A stretch of 64,000 nt of DNA from Paracoccus thiocyanatus (GTDB lineage Bacteria; Pseudomonadota; Alphaproteobacteria; Rhodobacterales; Rhodobacteraceae). The position numbers and the translations under genes were made by a program. The DNA is taken from contig NZ_FTMK01000015.1 of NCBI RefSeq assembly GCF_900156255.1, positions 23,498 to 87,497 on the forward strand, written 5' to 3'. The notes under the pieces are model-generated. The model searched no databases, was not told the DNA's origin, and saw only the letters and a list, made by a program, of their open reading frames with translations. This document shows positions 51,834-60,481 of the stretch, piece after piece (within the stretch, counting starts at the first letter, position 1; each line of letters begins with the position of its first letter).

Positions 51834-51865
51834 GACTCCTCCCACCACTTCCGCGAAGGGGCCGT

Positions 51866-52714
51866 TCAGGATGCCACCTTCTGTCTTGCCCCGACGAAGG
51901 GCGCGCAGCGTTCCACCGCGACGGCGACGGTTTCATGGCCATCGCGCAGCCACCAGTCGAATTTCGAGAACAGTTCGATCTCGAATGGGCCGTCATAGCC
52001 GATCTCGTCCAGCAGCGCCTTGTAGGCCGCGAAGTCGATCACGCCGTCGCCGATCATCCCCCTGTCATGATATACATCACGGGTGGGGACAAGCCAGTCG
52101 CACAGGTGGAAGGTCAGGATGTTTTCCGGCCCGGCCTCACGCAGGCCGGACATGAAGCTTGCGTCCCACCAGCAATGATAGGTGTCGGCGACGATGCCGG
52201 TATCGGCGCTGCCCAGGCTGCGCACCAGGTCAAGACAATGCGCAAAGCTGTTCAGGCAGGACCGATCGGCGGCATACATCGGATGCAAGGGTTCAAGCCC
52301 CAGCTTGACCCCGGTCGCGCGGGCGTGGGGCAGCAATTCCTCGAACGCGCCGATGACGCGCGAGCGCGCGGCGGCGAGGTTCTTTTCGCCGGTGGCCAGC
52401 CCGCCCGGCACCATGACCAGACAGGGCGCGCCGATCTCGGCCGCCGCATCCAGCCTGCGGCGGTTCTCGTCCAGCGCGGCGTTGAAACCGGCCTTGTCCG
52501 AGATGTTGACCCAGGCGCCGGTGCAAAGGCAGGGCACGAACAGACCCGCGTCGCGGATCATGCGCGCCCCCTGGGTCACGCCTGCGGCATCCAGGTATTC
52601 CATCCAGACGGCGATTCCCGCCACGCCCGCCCGTGCGTAGCCATCAACCGCCTGGTCCAGCGTCCAGTCCCGCGTGGTGATCTGGTTGATCGCAAATCGG
52701 CTGAGGTCCGCCAT
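51866..52714 (-). CDS. TIM-barrel sugar phosphate isomerase/epimerase family protein
   Basis: A 282-residue TIM-barrel protein, distinct from the one at 13517. Probable metal ligands are Glu141 (LGLEPLHPMYAADRS), Asp177 with His180 (VADTYHCWWD), His203 (LTFHLCDW) and Glu247 (PFEIELFS). The family isomerises or epimerises sugars, hydroxypyruvate, 2-keto-inositol and similar ketones; the substrate here is unknown. Its start overlaps the hyuB stop, so it belongs to the hydantoinase operon. Confidence 0.82.
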   Translation of the reverse strand: MADLSRFAINQITTRDWTLDQAVDGYARAGVAGIAVWMEYLDAAGVTQGARMIRDAGLFVPCLCTGAWVNISDKAGFNAALDENRRRLDAAAEIGAPCLVMVPGGLATGEKNLAAARSRVIGAFEELLPHARATGVKLGLEPLHPMYAADRSCLNSFAHCLDLVRSLGSADTGIVADTYHCWWDASFMSGLREAGPENILTFHLCDWLVPTRDVYHDRGMIGDGVIDFAAYKALLDEIGYDGPFEIELFSKFDWWLRDGHETVAVAVERCAPFVGARQKVAS

Positions 52715-54450
52715 CAGGCCAGCTCCGGTTGCTTGTTGCGCAGTTGGTCGGTCGCCTGCCGGTCGACCTGCCCGGCCGTGATGACGACGCGGTAATGTTC
52801 ACGGGCGAAGCCCTCGGTGATCTTGCCGTCCAGCACATCCTCCAGCACCAGTTCCAGCGGGCGCTCCAGCGGGTCGCCATAGCCGCCGCCCCCGGCCTGT
52901 TCGTGGCGGATCACATCGCCTTTCGAGACATTGCGCGTAACCTTGCTGTCCAGCAGCTCGAAGGCACCGCCGTTCAGACTGAGCAGGTTGCGCGAGGGCG
53001 CGCCGGGCGTGCCGCCGAACAGGCCATAGGGCTGGTGATCGTAGCGGTCGGCGCGCAGTTGCAGCACCGCATCCTCGGCCAGCAGGCGATATTGCCGCAC
53101 CACGCTGAGCCCGCCGCGCTGGCGCCCTGCCCCGCAAGAGTCGGTGCGCAGCGAATATTCCTCGATGCGGATCGGATAGGCGGTTTCCATAAGCTCGACC
53201 GGCATGTTCGACATGTTCTGCGACGGGTTGGTGATCGCGTCAACGCCATCCTTGGTGGCGCGGGCGCCGAGGGCGCCGTTGATCATGTCGACCATGACGA
53301 AGGGTTCGCGGGTTTCCTTGTCATAGCCGCCCAGGCAGACGACCGAGTTGCCGCCCTCGCCCGCCGCCGACACGCGGGTCGGAACGATCTTGGACAGCGC
53401 ACCCAGGACCGTGTCGACGACGCGATAGCCGGTCAGGGCGCGCGCCGCGACCGGCGCCGGGAAATGCGGGTTCAGGAAGCAGCCCTTGGGCGCGCGGATG
53501 TCGATGGCGCGGTAGACGCCCGAATTGTTCGGGACCTCGCCGTCCAGCGTGCAGCGGATCGCCAGATAGGTCGCCGATTTGACGAAGGACAGCGTCGAGT
53601 TGATCGCGCCCTTCACCTGCGGCGACGAGCCGGTGAAGTCGACGTCCAGGTGGTCGCCCTTGACGGTGATCGTCGCCTTGATCGGGATCGGCGCCGGGTC
53701 GAAACCGTCGCCGTCGATGTAGTCGGTGAACTCGTAGACGCCGTCCGGCCAGTTGGCGATCTCGTTGCGGGTCAGGCGCTCGCCATAGTCCAGGAAATCG
53801 GCCAGGAACTGGTTGAAGGTCGCGGTGCCGTATTTGTCGACGATGCGCAGCATTTCGCGCTCGCCAAGCGCGCAGGTGGCCAGTTGCGCCTCAAGGTCGC
53901 CGATGACCAGGTCGGGCAGGCGCACGTTGCGGCCGATGATGTCGAAGACGATCTCGTTCCTGACGCCGCGATCGTAAAGCTTCAGCGGCGGCAGGCGCAG
54001 CCCTTCCTGGAAGATCTCGGTCGAGTCGCTGGCGTTCGAGCCGGGCACGCGGCCGCCCACGTCGCAATGGTGGCAGATCACCACCGAAAATCCCAGATGG
54101 TCGTCGCCATGGAAGATCGGCTTGAACATGAAGATATCGGGCAGGTGCATCCCGCCTTCATAGGGATCGTTGAAAATGATGACGTCGCCGGGGTTGATAT
54201 CGCCCTGGAACCGCGCCAGCAGCGCCTCCATCGCGTCGGGCACGGCGCCCAGATGCAGCGCCACGGTCTTGGCCTGCGCCAGGATACGCCCCTTGGCGTC
54301 GCACATGGTGGTCGAATAATCCAGCACGTCGCGGACGATGGGCGAACGCGCGGTGCGCATCACCGTATAGGCCATGTCGTCCACGATGGATTCGACGGCG
54401 CTTTTCAGCACGGCGAAGGTGATCGGGTCATTGGCAGAGATCTCGGCCAT
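52714..54450 (-). CDS. hyuB: Hydantoinase B / 5-oxoprolinase family subunit
   Basis: A 578-residue HyuB-type protein. Conserved stretches are VAVLHLGAVPDAMEALL-like AKTVALHLGAVPDAMEALL near residue 60, IFNDPYEGGMHLPDIFM near 92, CHHCDVGGRVPGSNASDSTEIFQEGLRLPP near 126-155, and GGGGYGDPLERP near 530. Together with HyuA it forms ATP-dependent cyclic-amide hydrolases (N-methylhydantoinase, 5-oxoprolinase) or, in relatives, acetone/acetophenone carboxylases. No carboxylase gamma subunit is present, which favours hydrolysis. It overlaps the downstream isomerase gene and follows hyuA by 12 bases. Confidence 0.92.
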   Translation of the reverse strand: MAEISANDPITFAVLKSAVESIVDDMAYTVMRTARSPIVRDVLDYSTTMCDAKGRILAQAKTVALHLGAVPDAMEALLARFQGDINPGDVIIFNDPYEGGMHLPDIFMFKPIFHGDDHLGFSVVICHHCDVGGRVPGSNASDSTEIFQEGLRLPPLKLYDRGVRNEIVFDIIGRNVRLPDLVIGDLEAQLATCALGEREMLRIVDKYGTATFNQFLADFLDYGERLTRNEIANWPDGVYEFTDYIDGDGFDPAPIPIKATITVKGDHLDVDFTGSSPQVKGAINSTLSFVKSATYLAIRCTLDGEVPNNSGVYRAIDIRAPKGCFLNPHFPAPVAARALTGYRVVDTVLGALSKIVPTRVSAAGEGGNSVVCLGGYDKETREPFVMVDMINGALGARATKDGVDAITNPSQNMSNMPVELMETAYPIRIEEYSLRTDSCGAGRQRGGLSVVRQYRLLAEDAVLQLRADRYDHQPYGLFGGTPGAPSRNLLSLNGGAFELLDSKVTRNVSKGDVIRHEQAGGGGYGDPLERPLELVLEDVLDGKITEGFAREHYRVVITAGQVDRQATDQLRNKQPELA

Positions 54451-54462
54451 GGCTCGTGCTCC

Positions 54463-56547
54463 TTACGAAAGACGGATGTGAAGGTTCAGGAAGTCGTCGC
54501 GCTCGACGGTGGCATCCGGCGGCACGACCACGGTCGAGTCGTTCGATTCCAGGATGACCGGGCCGGTCAGCTTGCGCGGCGAACGGGTGCGGTCATAGAC
54601 CGGGGTGTCGATCCAGCCGGTGTCCTTGCCGAAATAGACCTTGCGCGTCGATGCCGGCCCCGCTTCCTCGTGGTCGGGGGCTGAGAGCTTGCGGAAGTCC
54701 AGCCGACCCTTGCGCAACCCGCGACCGGTCATGCGGATGCTGACCACCTCGACCGCGTCGGTCGAGACATAGCTGTAGATCGAGCGATAGGTTTCCAGGA
54801 AATCCTCGCGCACCTTGGCCGGGTCGAAGGGTTCGGCGAAGGGGATGGCAAGCGACATTTCCTGGCCACGGAAACGCATATTCGCCTCGGGAAGCAGTTC
54901 CATGGCCTCTTTGGCGATACCCTCGTCGTGCAGGTTGGCGACGGCCTGGCGGCGCAGATCCTTGGTCGCCTCGGCAAGGCGGGCCAGATCGACATTTTCC
55001 ACCACATCGCCGATGGGGGCGGTGAAATAGCGCTCGATATCGCCGGAAAGCATGCCCATGGCGGTGAACACGCCGGGGGTCGCCGGGACCAGCAGCTTGT
55101 CCATCGACAGCAGCCGGCCAATGGCGGCGGCATGGACCGGGCCGGAACCGCCGATGGCGACCAGGGTAAAGTCGCGCGGGTCGACCCCGCGTTCGACGGT
55201 CACGGCGCGAATGGCGCGGGCCATGTTGGCGTTCACCACCTCGCGGATGCCATAGGCGGCCTCGGTCGCATCCAGACCCAGCTTGTCGCCCAGACGGCTG
55301 GCAATGGTGGTTTCCGACGCGGCCTTCTCAAGCTTGCGCGCGCCGCCGGCCAGTTCCTGGGGCAGATAGCCCAGCACCAGGTTTGCGTCGGTCACGGTCG
55401 GCTGGTCGCCGCCAAGCCCGTAGCAGACCGGGCCGGGATCGGCGCCGGCGGAAACCGGGCCCACCTTGATCAGGCCGGCGCTGTCCAGCGCGGCGATGGA
55501 CCCCGCGCCGCTGCCGACCTCGGCCACGTCGACGGTCGGCACGCTCATCATGTAACCGCCGGCCTTGATAAAGCGCGAGGGGGTCGAGATGCCGGCGCGG
55601 AATTCATATTCGCTGACCCGGCTCAGCTCGCCGCCATTGACCAGCGTGGCCGAGGCGGTGGTGCCGCCCATGTCGAAGATGACCAGGTTTTCCTGGGTCA
55701 GCGCCTCGCCCAGGCGGGCGCCGCCGACAGCACCCGCCGCCCGGCCCGACGAGATGAAGAACACCGGCTTTTCGCAGGCGGTCTCGGCCGAGGCCAGCGC
55801 GCCGTTCGAGTTGCTGACCAACAGCGGCGCATTGACGCCCAGCGTGCGGATGCCGGTCTGAAGCCGCCCAAGATAGGCAGCAAGCACCGGCCCCACATAG
55901 GCGTTCACCACCGTGGTGCTGGTGCGTTCGTATTCCTTGGCCTCGGGCAGGACCGAGACCGAGGTCGTGACCTGCATCTTGGGGAAACGCTCGCGGATCA
56001 GTTCTTCGGCGCGACGTTCATGGGCGGGATTGCGGTAGCTGTTCAGAAAGCAGATGGCGATGGATTCGACCCCGGCCTCGACAAGTGCAGCGGCTGCGTC
56101 GATCACGCTTTGCTCGTCCAGGGCCGTGACGACCGAGCCATCGGCGGCGATGCGTTCATCCGCCTCAAGCCGGTAGCGGCGCGGCACCAGCGGCACCGGC
56201 TTGTCCCATTGCAGGTCGAACATGTTGGGCGTGCGCAACCGGCCGATTTCCAGCACGTCGCGGAATCCCTTGGTGGTGATCAGGCCGGCCCGCGCGCCGA
56301 CCTTTTGCAGCAGCGTGTTCGAGCCGACCGTCGTGCCGTGCACGATCTCGGTCACGTTGCCGACCTCGATCCCCGACTCCTTCACCAGTTGCGAGATCCC
56401 GGTGATGACCGCCTGCTCGGGCGCGGCGGGGGTCGACGAGACCTTGGCGTGATAGAGTTGGCCGTCGCCTTCGATCATCACCAGATCGGTGAAGGTGCCG
56501 CCGATGTCGACGCCGATGCGGGCGGTCCTGGTCGCTGAAGCTGTCAT
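54463..56547 (-). CDS. hyuA: Hydantoinase A / 5-oxoprolinase family subunit
   Basis: A 694-residue HyuA-type ATPase. IGVDIGGTFTDLVMIEGDG near the N-terminus is the sugar-kinase-like phosphate-binding loop; NLVIFDMGGTTASATLV near residue 275 is the second. GAGSIAALDSAGLIKVGPVSAGADPGPVCYG and AIGGSGPVHAAAIGRLL are also diagnostic. The start at 56547 is preferred: AGGGA lies 8 bases before it, whereas the ATG at 56556 would leave the site too close. It is the first gene of the operon and divergent from the NMT1-type transporter operon. Confidence 0.92.
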   Translation of the reverse strand: MTASATRTARIGVDIGGTFTDLVMIEGDGQLYHAKVSSTPAAPEQAVITGISQLVKESGIEVGNVTEIVHGTTVGSNTLLQKVGARAGLITTKGFRDVLEIGRLRTPNMFDLQWDKPVPLVPRRYRLEADERIAADGSVVTALDEQSVIDAAAALVEAGVESIAICFLNSYRNPAHERRAEELIRERFPKMQVTTSVSVLPEAKEYERTSTTVVNAYVGPVLAAYLGRLQTGIRTLGVNAPLLVSNSNGALASAETACEKPVFFISSGRAAGAVGGARLGEALTQENLVIFDMGGTTASATLVNGGELSRVSEYEFRAGISTPSRFIKAGGYMMSVPTVDVAEVGSGAGSIAALDSAGLIKVGPVSAGADPGPVCYGLGGDQPTVTDANLVLGYLPQELAGGARKLEKAASETTIASRLGDKLGLDATEAAYGIREVVNANMARAIRAVTVERGVDPRDFTLVAIGGSGPVHAAAIGRLLSMDKLLVPATPGVFTAMGMLSGDIERYFTAPIGDVVENVDLARLAEATKDLRRQAVANLHDEGIAKEAMELLPEANMRFRGQEMSLAIPFAEPFDPAKVREDFLETYRSIYSYVSTDAVEVVSIRMTGRGLRKGRLDFRKLSAPDHEEAGPASTRKVYFGKDTGWIDTPVYDRTRSPRKLTGPVILESNDSTVVVPPDATVERDDFLNLHIRLS

Positions 56548-56769
56548 TGCCTTCATCCCTGTTGGACTAATTGGTTAGTTTGATAGCACGCGATTTCGCC
56601 ACCCGCCAAGCCATTTTTTAATCGTTTTAAAACAGTGTATTGCTGACGTTTTTTCCGGATATGCAGAAACAAACTTGATTACTATTGGACCAGTAGTACT
56701 ATTGAGAAAATGAAAAACAAGAAAATGCCGCCGGGCGATTCGCCACGGTTCCAACCACAGGAGAGGTAA
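56548..56769. promoter_or_regulatory. Shared control region of the divergent hyu and ABC/kinase/phospho-lyase operons
   Basis: The 222-base region is AT-rich compared with its surroundings. Two candidate operators are visible: ACTAATTGGTTAGT (56566-56579, 5-bp arms) and ACTATTGGACCAGTAGT (56681-56697, 7 of 8 arm positions match). Both carry TTGGAC(T/C)A, consistent with one TetR-type regulator covering both start sites. Binding is inferred. Confidence 0.5.
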
Positions 56770-57744
56770 ATGACGAAGATGCAGCCCCTTTCGGTCGTCG
56801 CAGCGCTGCTGGTGCTGGCGGCCCCCGCCCTGGCCGACGAAAAGCTGACCGTGCGCCTGGATTTCTCGCCCTGGGGCAGCCACGCTGCGATGCACCTGGC
56901 CAAGCACAATGGCTGGTTCAAAGAGGCCGGGCTGGATGTCGACGTGCAGGACGGCCGCGGCTCGGGCAATACGCTGCAACTGGTGAACGCGGGCCAGGTC
57001 GATGTCGGCCAGATCCAGTTGGGCCTGATCCCGGCCGCGCGCCAGGGCGGCGCGCATGTCAAGGGCGTCGCCGACTGGGCGCGCCGCACCGACCTGTGCG
57101 TTCTGGTGGACAAGGACGCCCCGATCGAGAAGGTCGCCGATTTGAAGGGCATGTCGCTTGTGGTTTTCGCGGCCAGCCCCTGGGCGCCCTATATCGACAC
57201 CTTCCTGGCTGCGGGTGGGCTTGACCGGAACAATACCACGGTGGAATTCGTCGATGCCTCGGCGTTGTGGGGGACCTATACCGCCGGTCGCGCCGATGGC
57301 CTGATGTCGACCGTCAGTTCGGCCCTGCCGCTGGCCGAGGCCACGAGACCGTCGAAATGCCTGACCTCGGACATGGCGGATCTGTATTTCCCCAGCTACG
57401 GGCTGGTCGCTTCGGACGACACGATCAAGAACCGTCCCGATGCGCTGAAGAAACTGATCGCGGTGCAGCAGCGGGCCTGGGCGGAACTGGCCAAGAACCC
57501 CGACCTGGGCGTCGAGGCGATGCAGGCCGAACGTCCCGACGCGATGCTGAACGCGGATATCCTTCGCGAACAGATCAGGCTGACCATCGAATATTTCGAC
57601 ACGCCGGCAACCGAGGGCAAGCCCATCGGCTGGCAGGCGACCGAGGATTGGGAAGCGGCGCTGAAGGGGATGGAGCGCGCGGGCGTCGTTCCGGCCGGGT
57701 GGAACGTGAACGACTATTTCACCAATGAGATGATCTCGGAATGA
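56770..57744 (+). CDS. NMT1/SsuA-type periplasmic binding protein
   Basis: A 324-residue binding protein with a signal peptide (MTKMQPLSVVAALLVLAAPALA). The NMT1/ThiY-class beginning is KLTVRLDFSPWGSHAAMHLAKHNGWFKEAGLDVDVQDGRGSGN (residues 25-68). Family members bind pyrimidine precursors of thiamine, riboflavin, hydantoins, sulfonates and aromatic acids. It is the first gene of a five-gene plus-strand operon and divergent from hyuA, so a hydantoin- or pyrimidine-related ring compound is a reasonable proposal. The ATPase start overlaps its stop. Confidence 0.88.
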   Translation: MTKMQPLSVVAALLVLAAPALADEKLTVRLDFSPWGSHAAMHLAKHNGWFKEAGLDVDVQDGRGSGNTLQLVNAGQVDVGQIQLGLIPAARQGGAHVKGVADWARRTDLCVLVDKDAPIEKVADLKGMSLVVFAASPWAPYIDTFLAAGGLDRNNTTVEFVDASALWGTYTAGRADGLMSTVSSALPLAEATRPSKCLTSDMADLYFPSYGLVASDDTIKNRPDALKKLIAVQQRAWAELAKNPDLGVEAMQAERPDAMLNADILREQIRLTIEYFDTPATEGKPIGWQATEDWEAALKGMERAGVVPAGWNVNDYFTNEMISE

Positions 57745-57761
57745 GGGAGGGAGGGATGAAC

Positions 57762-58553
57762 ATGATGGCCAGTCCGGTCACGGACGCCTATCTGCGCATC
57801 AACGGCGCCGGCAAGACCTATCCGTCAAAGCATGGGCCGGTCGTCGCACTCAGCGATGTCAACCTGGACGTCAGGCCCGGCGAGTTTCTCAGCGTCGTCG
57901 GCCCCAGCGGCTGCGGCAAGAGCACGCTGCTGAAATGCGTGGCCGGGCTGGAAGGCATCACCTCGGGCAATATCACCGTTTCGGGCAAGCCTCTGATGGG
58001 ACCGCCCGATGGCATGGGCGTGGTGTTCCAGCGCGACGTGCTGCTGGACTGGCGCACCATCCTTGACAACGTGCTGTTGCAGGCCGAATTCCTGGGCCAC
58101 CCGCGCGAGCAATACCGCGACCGCGCCCTGCAACTGCTTGAGCGGTTCGGGCTGAAAGGCTACGAGAACCGCCATCCGTGGGAGCTGTCGGGCGGCATGC
58201 GGCAGCGCGCCTCGATCTGCCGGGCGCTGCTTTGCGACCCGGAACTGCTGCTGATGGACGAGCCCTTTGGCGCGCTGGACGCGATGACCCGCGACGATCT
58301 GAACGTCGAACTGGCCCGGATGTGGCAAGAGACCGGCAAGACGGTGATCTTCATCACCCATTCCATCTCGGAAGCGGTGTTTCTGGCCGACCGCGTGGTC
58401 ATGATGTCGCGCGGCCCAGGCCGCATCGTCGACATCTTCGACGTGGACCTGCCCCGGCCGCGGCCGCTGGCGATCCGCGAAACCGATGCCTTTGGCGTCT
58501 ATGCGCAACGCATCCGCCATCACTTCGCCGAACTGGGAGTGCTGCACGAATGA
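57762..58553 (+). CDS. ABC transporter ATPase (SsuB/ThiZ-like)
   Basis: An ATPase of about 263 residues. Walker A is GPSGCGKST, the signature is LSGGMRQRASICRALL, Walker B is LLLMDEPFGALDAM, and the H-loop is IFITHSISEAVFLADRV. The start is uncertain: ATGs at 57741 (overlapping the previous stop), 57756 and 57762 are all in frame. The AGGGAGGGAGGG tract best suits 57762. It overlaps the permease gene start by ATGA. Confidence 0.92.
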   Translation: MMASPVTDAYLRINGAGKTYPSKHGPVVALSDVNLDVRPGEFLSVVGPSGCGKSTLLKCVAGLEGITSGNITVSGKPLMGPPDGMGVVFQRDVLLDWRTILDNVLLQAEFLGHPREQYRDRALQLLERFGLKGYENRHPWELSGGMRQRASICRALLCDPELLLMDEPFGALDAMTRDDLNVELARMWQETGKTVIFITHSISEAVFLADRVVMMSRGPGRIVDIFDVDLPRPRPLAIRETDAFGVYAQRIRHHFAELGVLHE

Positions 58554-59341
58554 AGAACAGTCTTGCCGCAAAGCTGATGCGGGACAACCGCTCGCTGGAT
58601 ATCGTGCTGGTGCTTTTGGGCACTACCATCTTGTGGGAATTGGCGGTGCGGATCTTCCACGCGCCGGCGATCATACTGCCACCGCCCTCGGCGATCTGGG
58701 CCGCCTTCATGCACAGCCCCTGGGTGTTCATCCGCAACATGCTGTACACGCTGATGACCACGGGTATCGCCTTTGCCATCTCGGTGGTTCTGGGCGTGAT
58801 CATGGCCGTGGGCATCGTGCAGTCGAAGTTCCTGGAACGGACGCTTTACACGCTGCTGATCGCCATCAATTCGGTCCCCAAGGTGGCGCTGGCGCCGCTG
58901 TTCGTGATCTGGCTGGGCACGGGCGCATCGTCGCAACTGGCGGTCGCGGTCATGCTGGCGATCTTTCCCATCGTCATCAATACGGTGCTGGGGCTGCGTT
59001 CGGTCGATCCCGACATGCTGAACCTTGCCAAGGCGACGCGCGCCTCGAAATTCGACATCATCTACAAGATCCGGGTGCCGAACGCCCTGCCCTCGCTGTT
59101 CTCGGGCATGAAGGTCGGCATTTCCTTTGCCCTGGTCGGCGCCATCGTCGGCGAATTCGTGGCCGGCGGTCGCGGCCTGGGCTTTCTGGTCCTGACCGCG
59201 CAGGGACAATTCGATACCACGCGGGTCTTCGTTTCGCTGGTGCTGCTGGGCATCATGGGGACGATCCTGTTCTATGCCGTCGACGTGGCCGAACGCATCG
59301 CCCTGCCCTGGCACAGCTCGCAACGCCAGCCCAACGCGTGA
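58550..59341 (+). CDS. ABC transporter permease (SsuC/ThiX-like)
   Basis: A 263-residue permease with about six helices. The first is at about residues 18-36 (DIVLVLLGTTILWELAVRIF). The coupling loop is DMLNLAKATRASKFDIIYKIRVPNALP near residue 160. The family serves nitrate, sulfonate, taurine and pyrimidine importers. The ATG overlaps the ATPase stop, completing a compact binding protein-ATPase-permease set. Confidence 0.92.
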   Translation: MKNSLAAKLMRDNRSLDIVLVLLGTTILWELAVRIFHAPAIILPPPSAIWAAFMHSPWVFIRNMLYTLMTTGIAFAISVVLGVIMAVGIVQSKFLERTLYTLLIAINSVPKVALAPLFVIWLGTGASSQLAVAVMLAIFPIVINTVLGLRSVDPDMLNLAKATRASKFDIIYKIRVPNALPSLFSGMKVGISFALVGAIVGEFVAGGRGLGFLVLTAQGQFDTTRVFVSLVLLGIMGTILFYAVDVAERIALPWHSSQRQPNA

Positions 59342-59392
59342 ACCAACGGGGCCCCTCTACCCCCATTTTCCAGCCGATCCGAAAGACGACCC

Positions 59393-60481
59393 ATGTCCTC
59401 AACCAACCTACTGTCAGCGGGCGGCCTTGCCACGCCGTTCAGGTCGATCCCCGGCGACGAGGCCCTGGCGGTGCTGGATGCATATTATGGCATGACCGGC
59501 ACGCTGCGGCGCCTGGATACCGAAAAGGACGACACCTTTCGGCTGGCCACGCCCAAGGGGGAACGCTTCATCGTCAAGTTCTCTAACCCGGACGAGGACC
59601 CGAACGAGCTGTCGTTGCAGACCGACCTGCTGGACCATCTGGCGCGTGTCGATCCCGGACTGGCGGTGCCGCGCGTGGTGCGCAACCGCGACGGCAAGGG
59701 CTTCTTCGCCACCACCGACAGCCACGGCCAGTCGCGCATGGTGCGGATGCTGACATATCTGGAGGGCACGCCCCTGGACCGGATCGATCCCACCCCGGAT
59801 GAGCGCTTTCGGCTGGGTGCCACGCTGGCCCGGCTGCGGCTGGCCATGGCCGGATTTTCGCATCCGCACGAGGCGCGCCAGATCGCATGGGATGTCCAGC
59901 ACCTGCCCAAGCTCGCCTTCCTGCTGGACGGCGTGGCCGACCCCGATCACCGCGCCATGCTGACCAAGGGGATCGCGCGCTTTCGCCAGATCGAAGGCAA
60001 GCTGCGGACTTGCCGGCGCCAGGTGCTGCACAACGATTTCAATCGCTCGAACGTCGTCGCCGACCGTGGAAAACCGGATTTCGTCACCGGGGTGATCGAT
60101 TTCGGCGATGCGCTGCGGACCTATATCGCCGTCGACCTGTCGACCGCGCTGCTGGCCTATCTTGATCCCCAGGGCGGTCCGGCGATGTTCGACCGCGGCC
60201 GCGACCTGCTGGCCGGCTATCTTTCGGTCGCCGACCTGACCGCGGACGAGCTGGAAGTTCTGCCCCACCTGATCATGGCGCGGGTCATCGCGCGCGCATT
60301 GATCACGACATGGCGGGCCGGGCAATTCCCGGATAACGAGCCCTATATCATGCGAAACACCCATCAGGGCTGGAAGCAGCTGCACCAGTTTCTCAGCCTG
60401 CCGCTGGACGAAATCAGCCGGACATTCGCCCCAGCCGCCCCAGGCGCCGCAGCCCGCACGACAGAGGAAGCACGGATATGA
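59393..60481 (+). CDS. APH-fold small-molecule kinase, hydroxylysine-kinase-like
   Basis: A 362-residue aminoglycoside-phosphotransferase-fold kinase. The ATP lysine is in RFIVKFSNP (Lys62), the catalytic loop is HNDFNRSN (His213, Asp215, Asn220) and the metal motif is IDFGDA (Asp236). HxDFNxxN resembles hydroxylysine kinase (HYKK/AGPHD1) and related small-molecule kinases rather than antibiotic-resistance APH. It overlaps the following class III aminotransferase gene (ATGA). HYKK works with an AGXT2L phospho-lyase in animals, and that pairing is mirrored here, so it probably phosphorylates an amino alcohol or hydroxy amino acid. Confidence 0.82.
   Translation: MSSTNLLSAGGLATPFRSIPGDEALAVLDAYYGMTGTLRRLDTEKDDTFRLATPKGERFIVKFSNPDEDPNELSLQTDLLDHLARVDPGLAVPRVVRNRDGKGFFATTDSHGQSRMVRMLTYLEGTPLDRIDPTPDERFRLGATLARLRLAMAGFSHPHEARQIAWDVQHLPKLAFLLDGVADPDHRAMLTKGIARFRQIEGKLRTCRRQVLHNDFNRSNVVADRGKPDFVTGVIDFGDALRTYIAVDLSTALLAYLDPQGGPAMFDRGRDLLAGYLSVADLTADELEVLPHLIMARVIARALITTWRAGQFPDNEPYIMRNTHQGWKQLHQFLSLPLDEISRTFAPAAPGAAARTTEEARI

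Noticed and set aside
52714..56547. Acetone or acetophenone carboxylase
   Set aside because: HyuA/HyuB resemble the carboxylase subunits, but no gamma subunit or other carboxylase gene is present.
59393..60481. Aminoglycoside-resistance gene
   Set aside because: The APH fold is shared by many metabolic kinases. The HNDFNRSN loop and overlap with a class III PLP enzyme point to a metabolic kinase.
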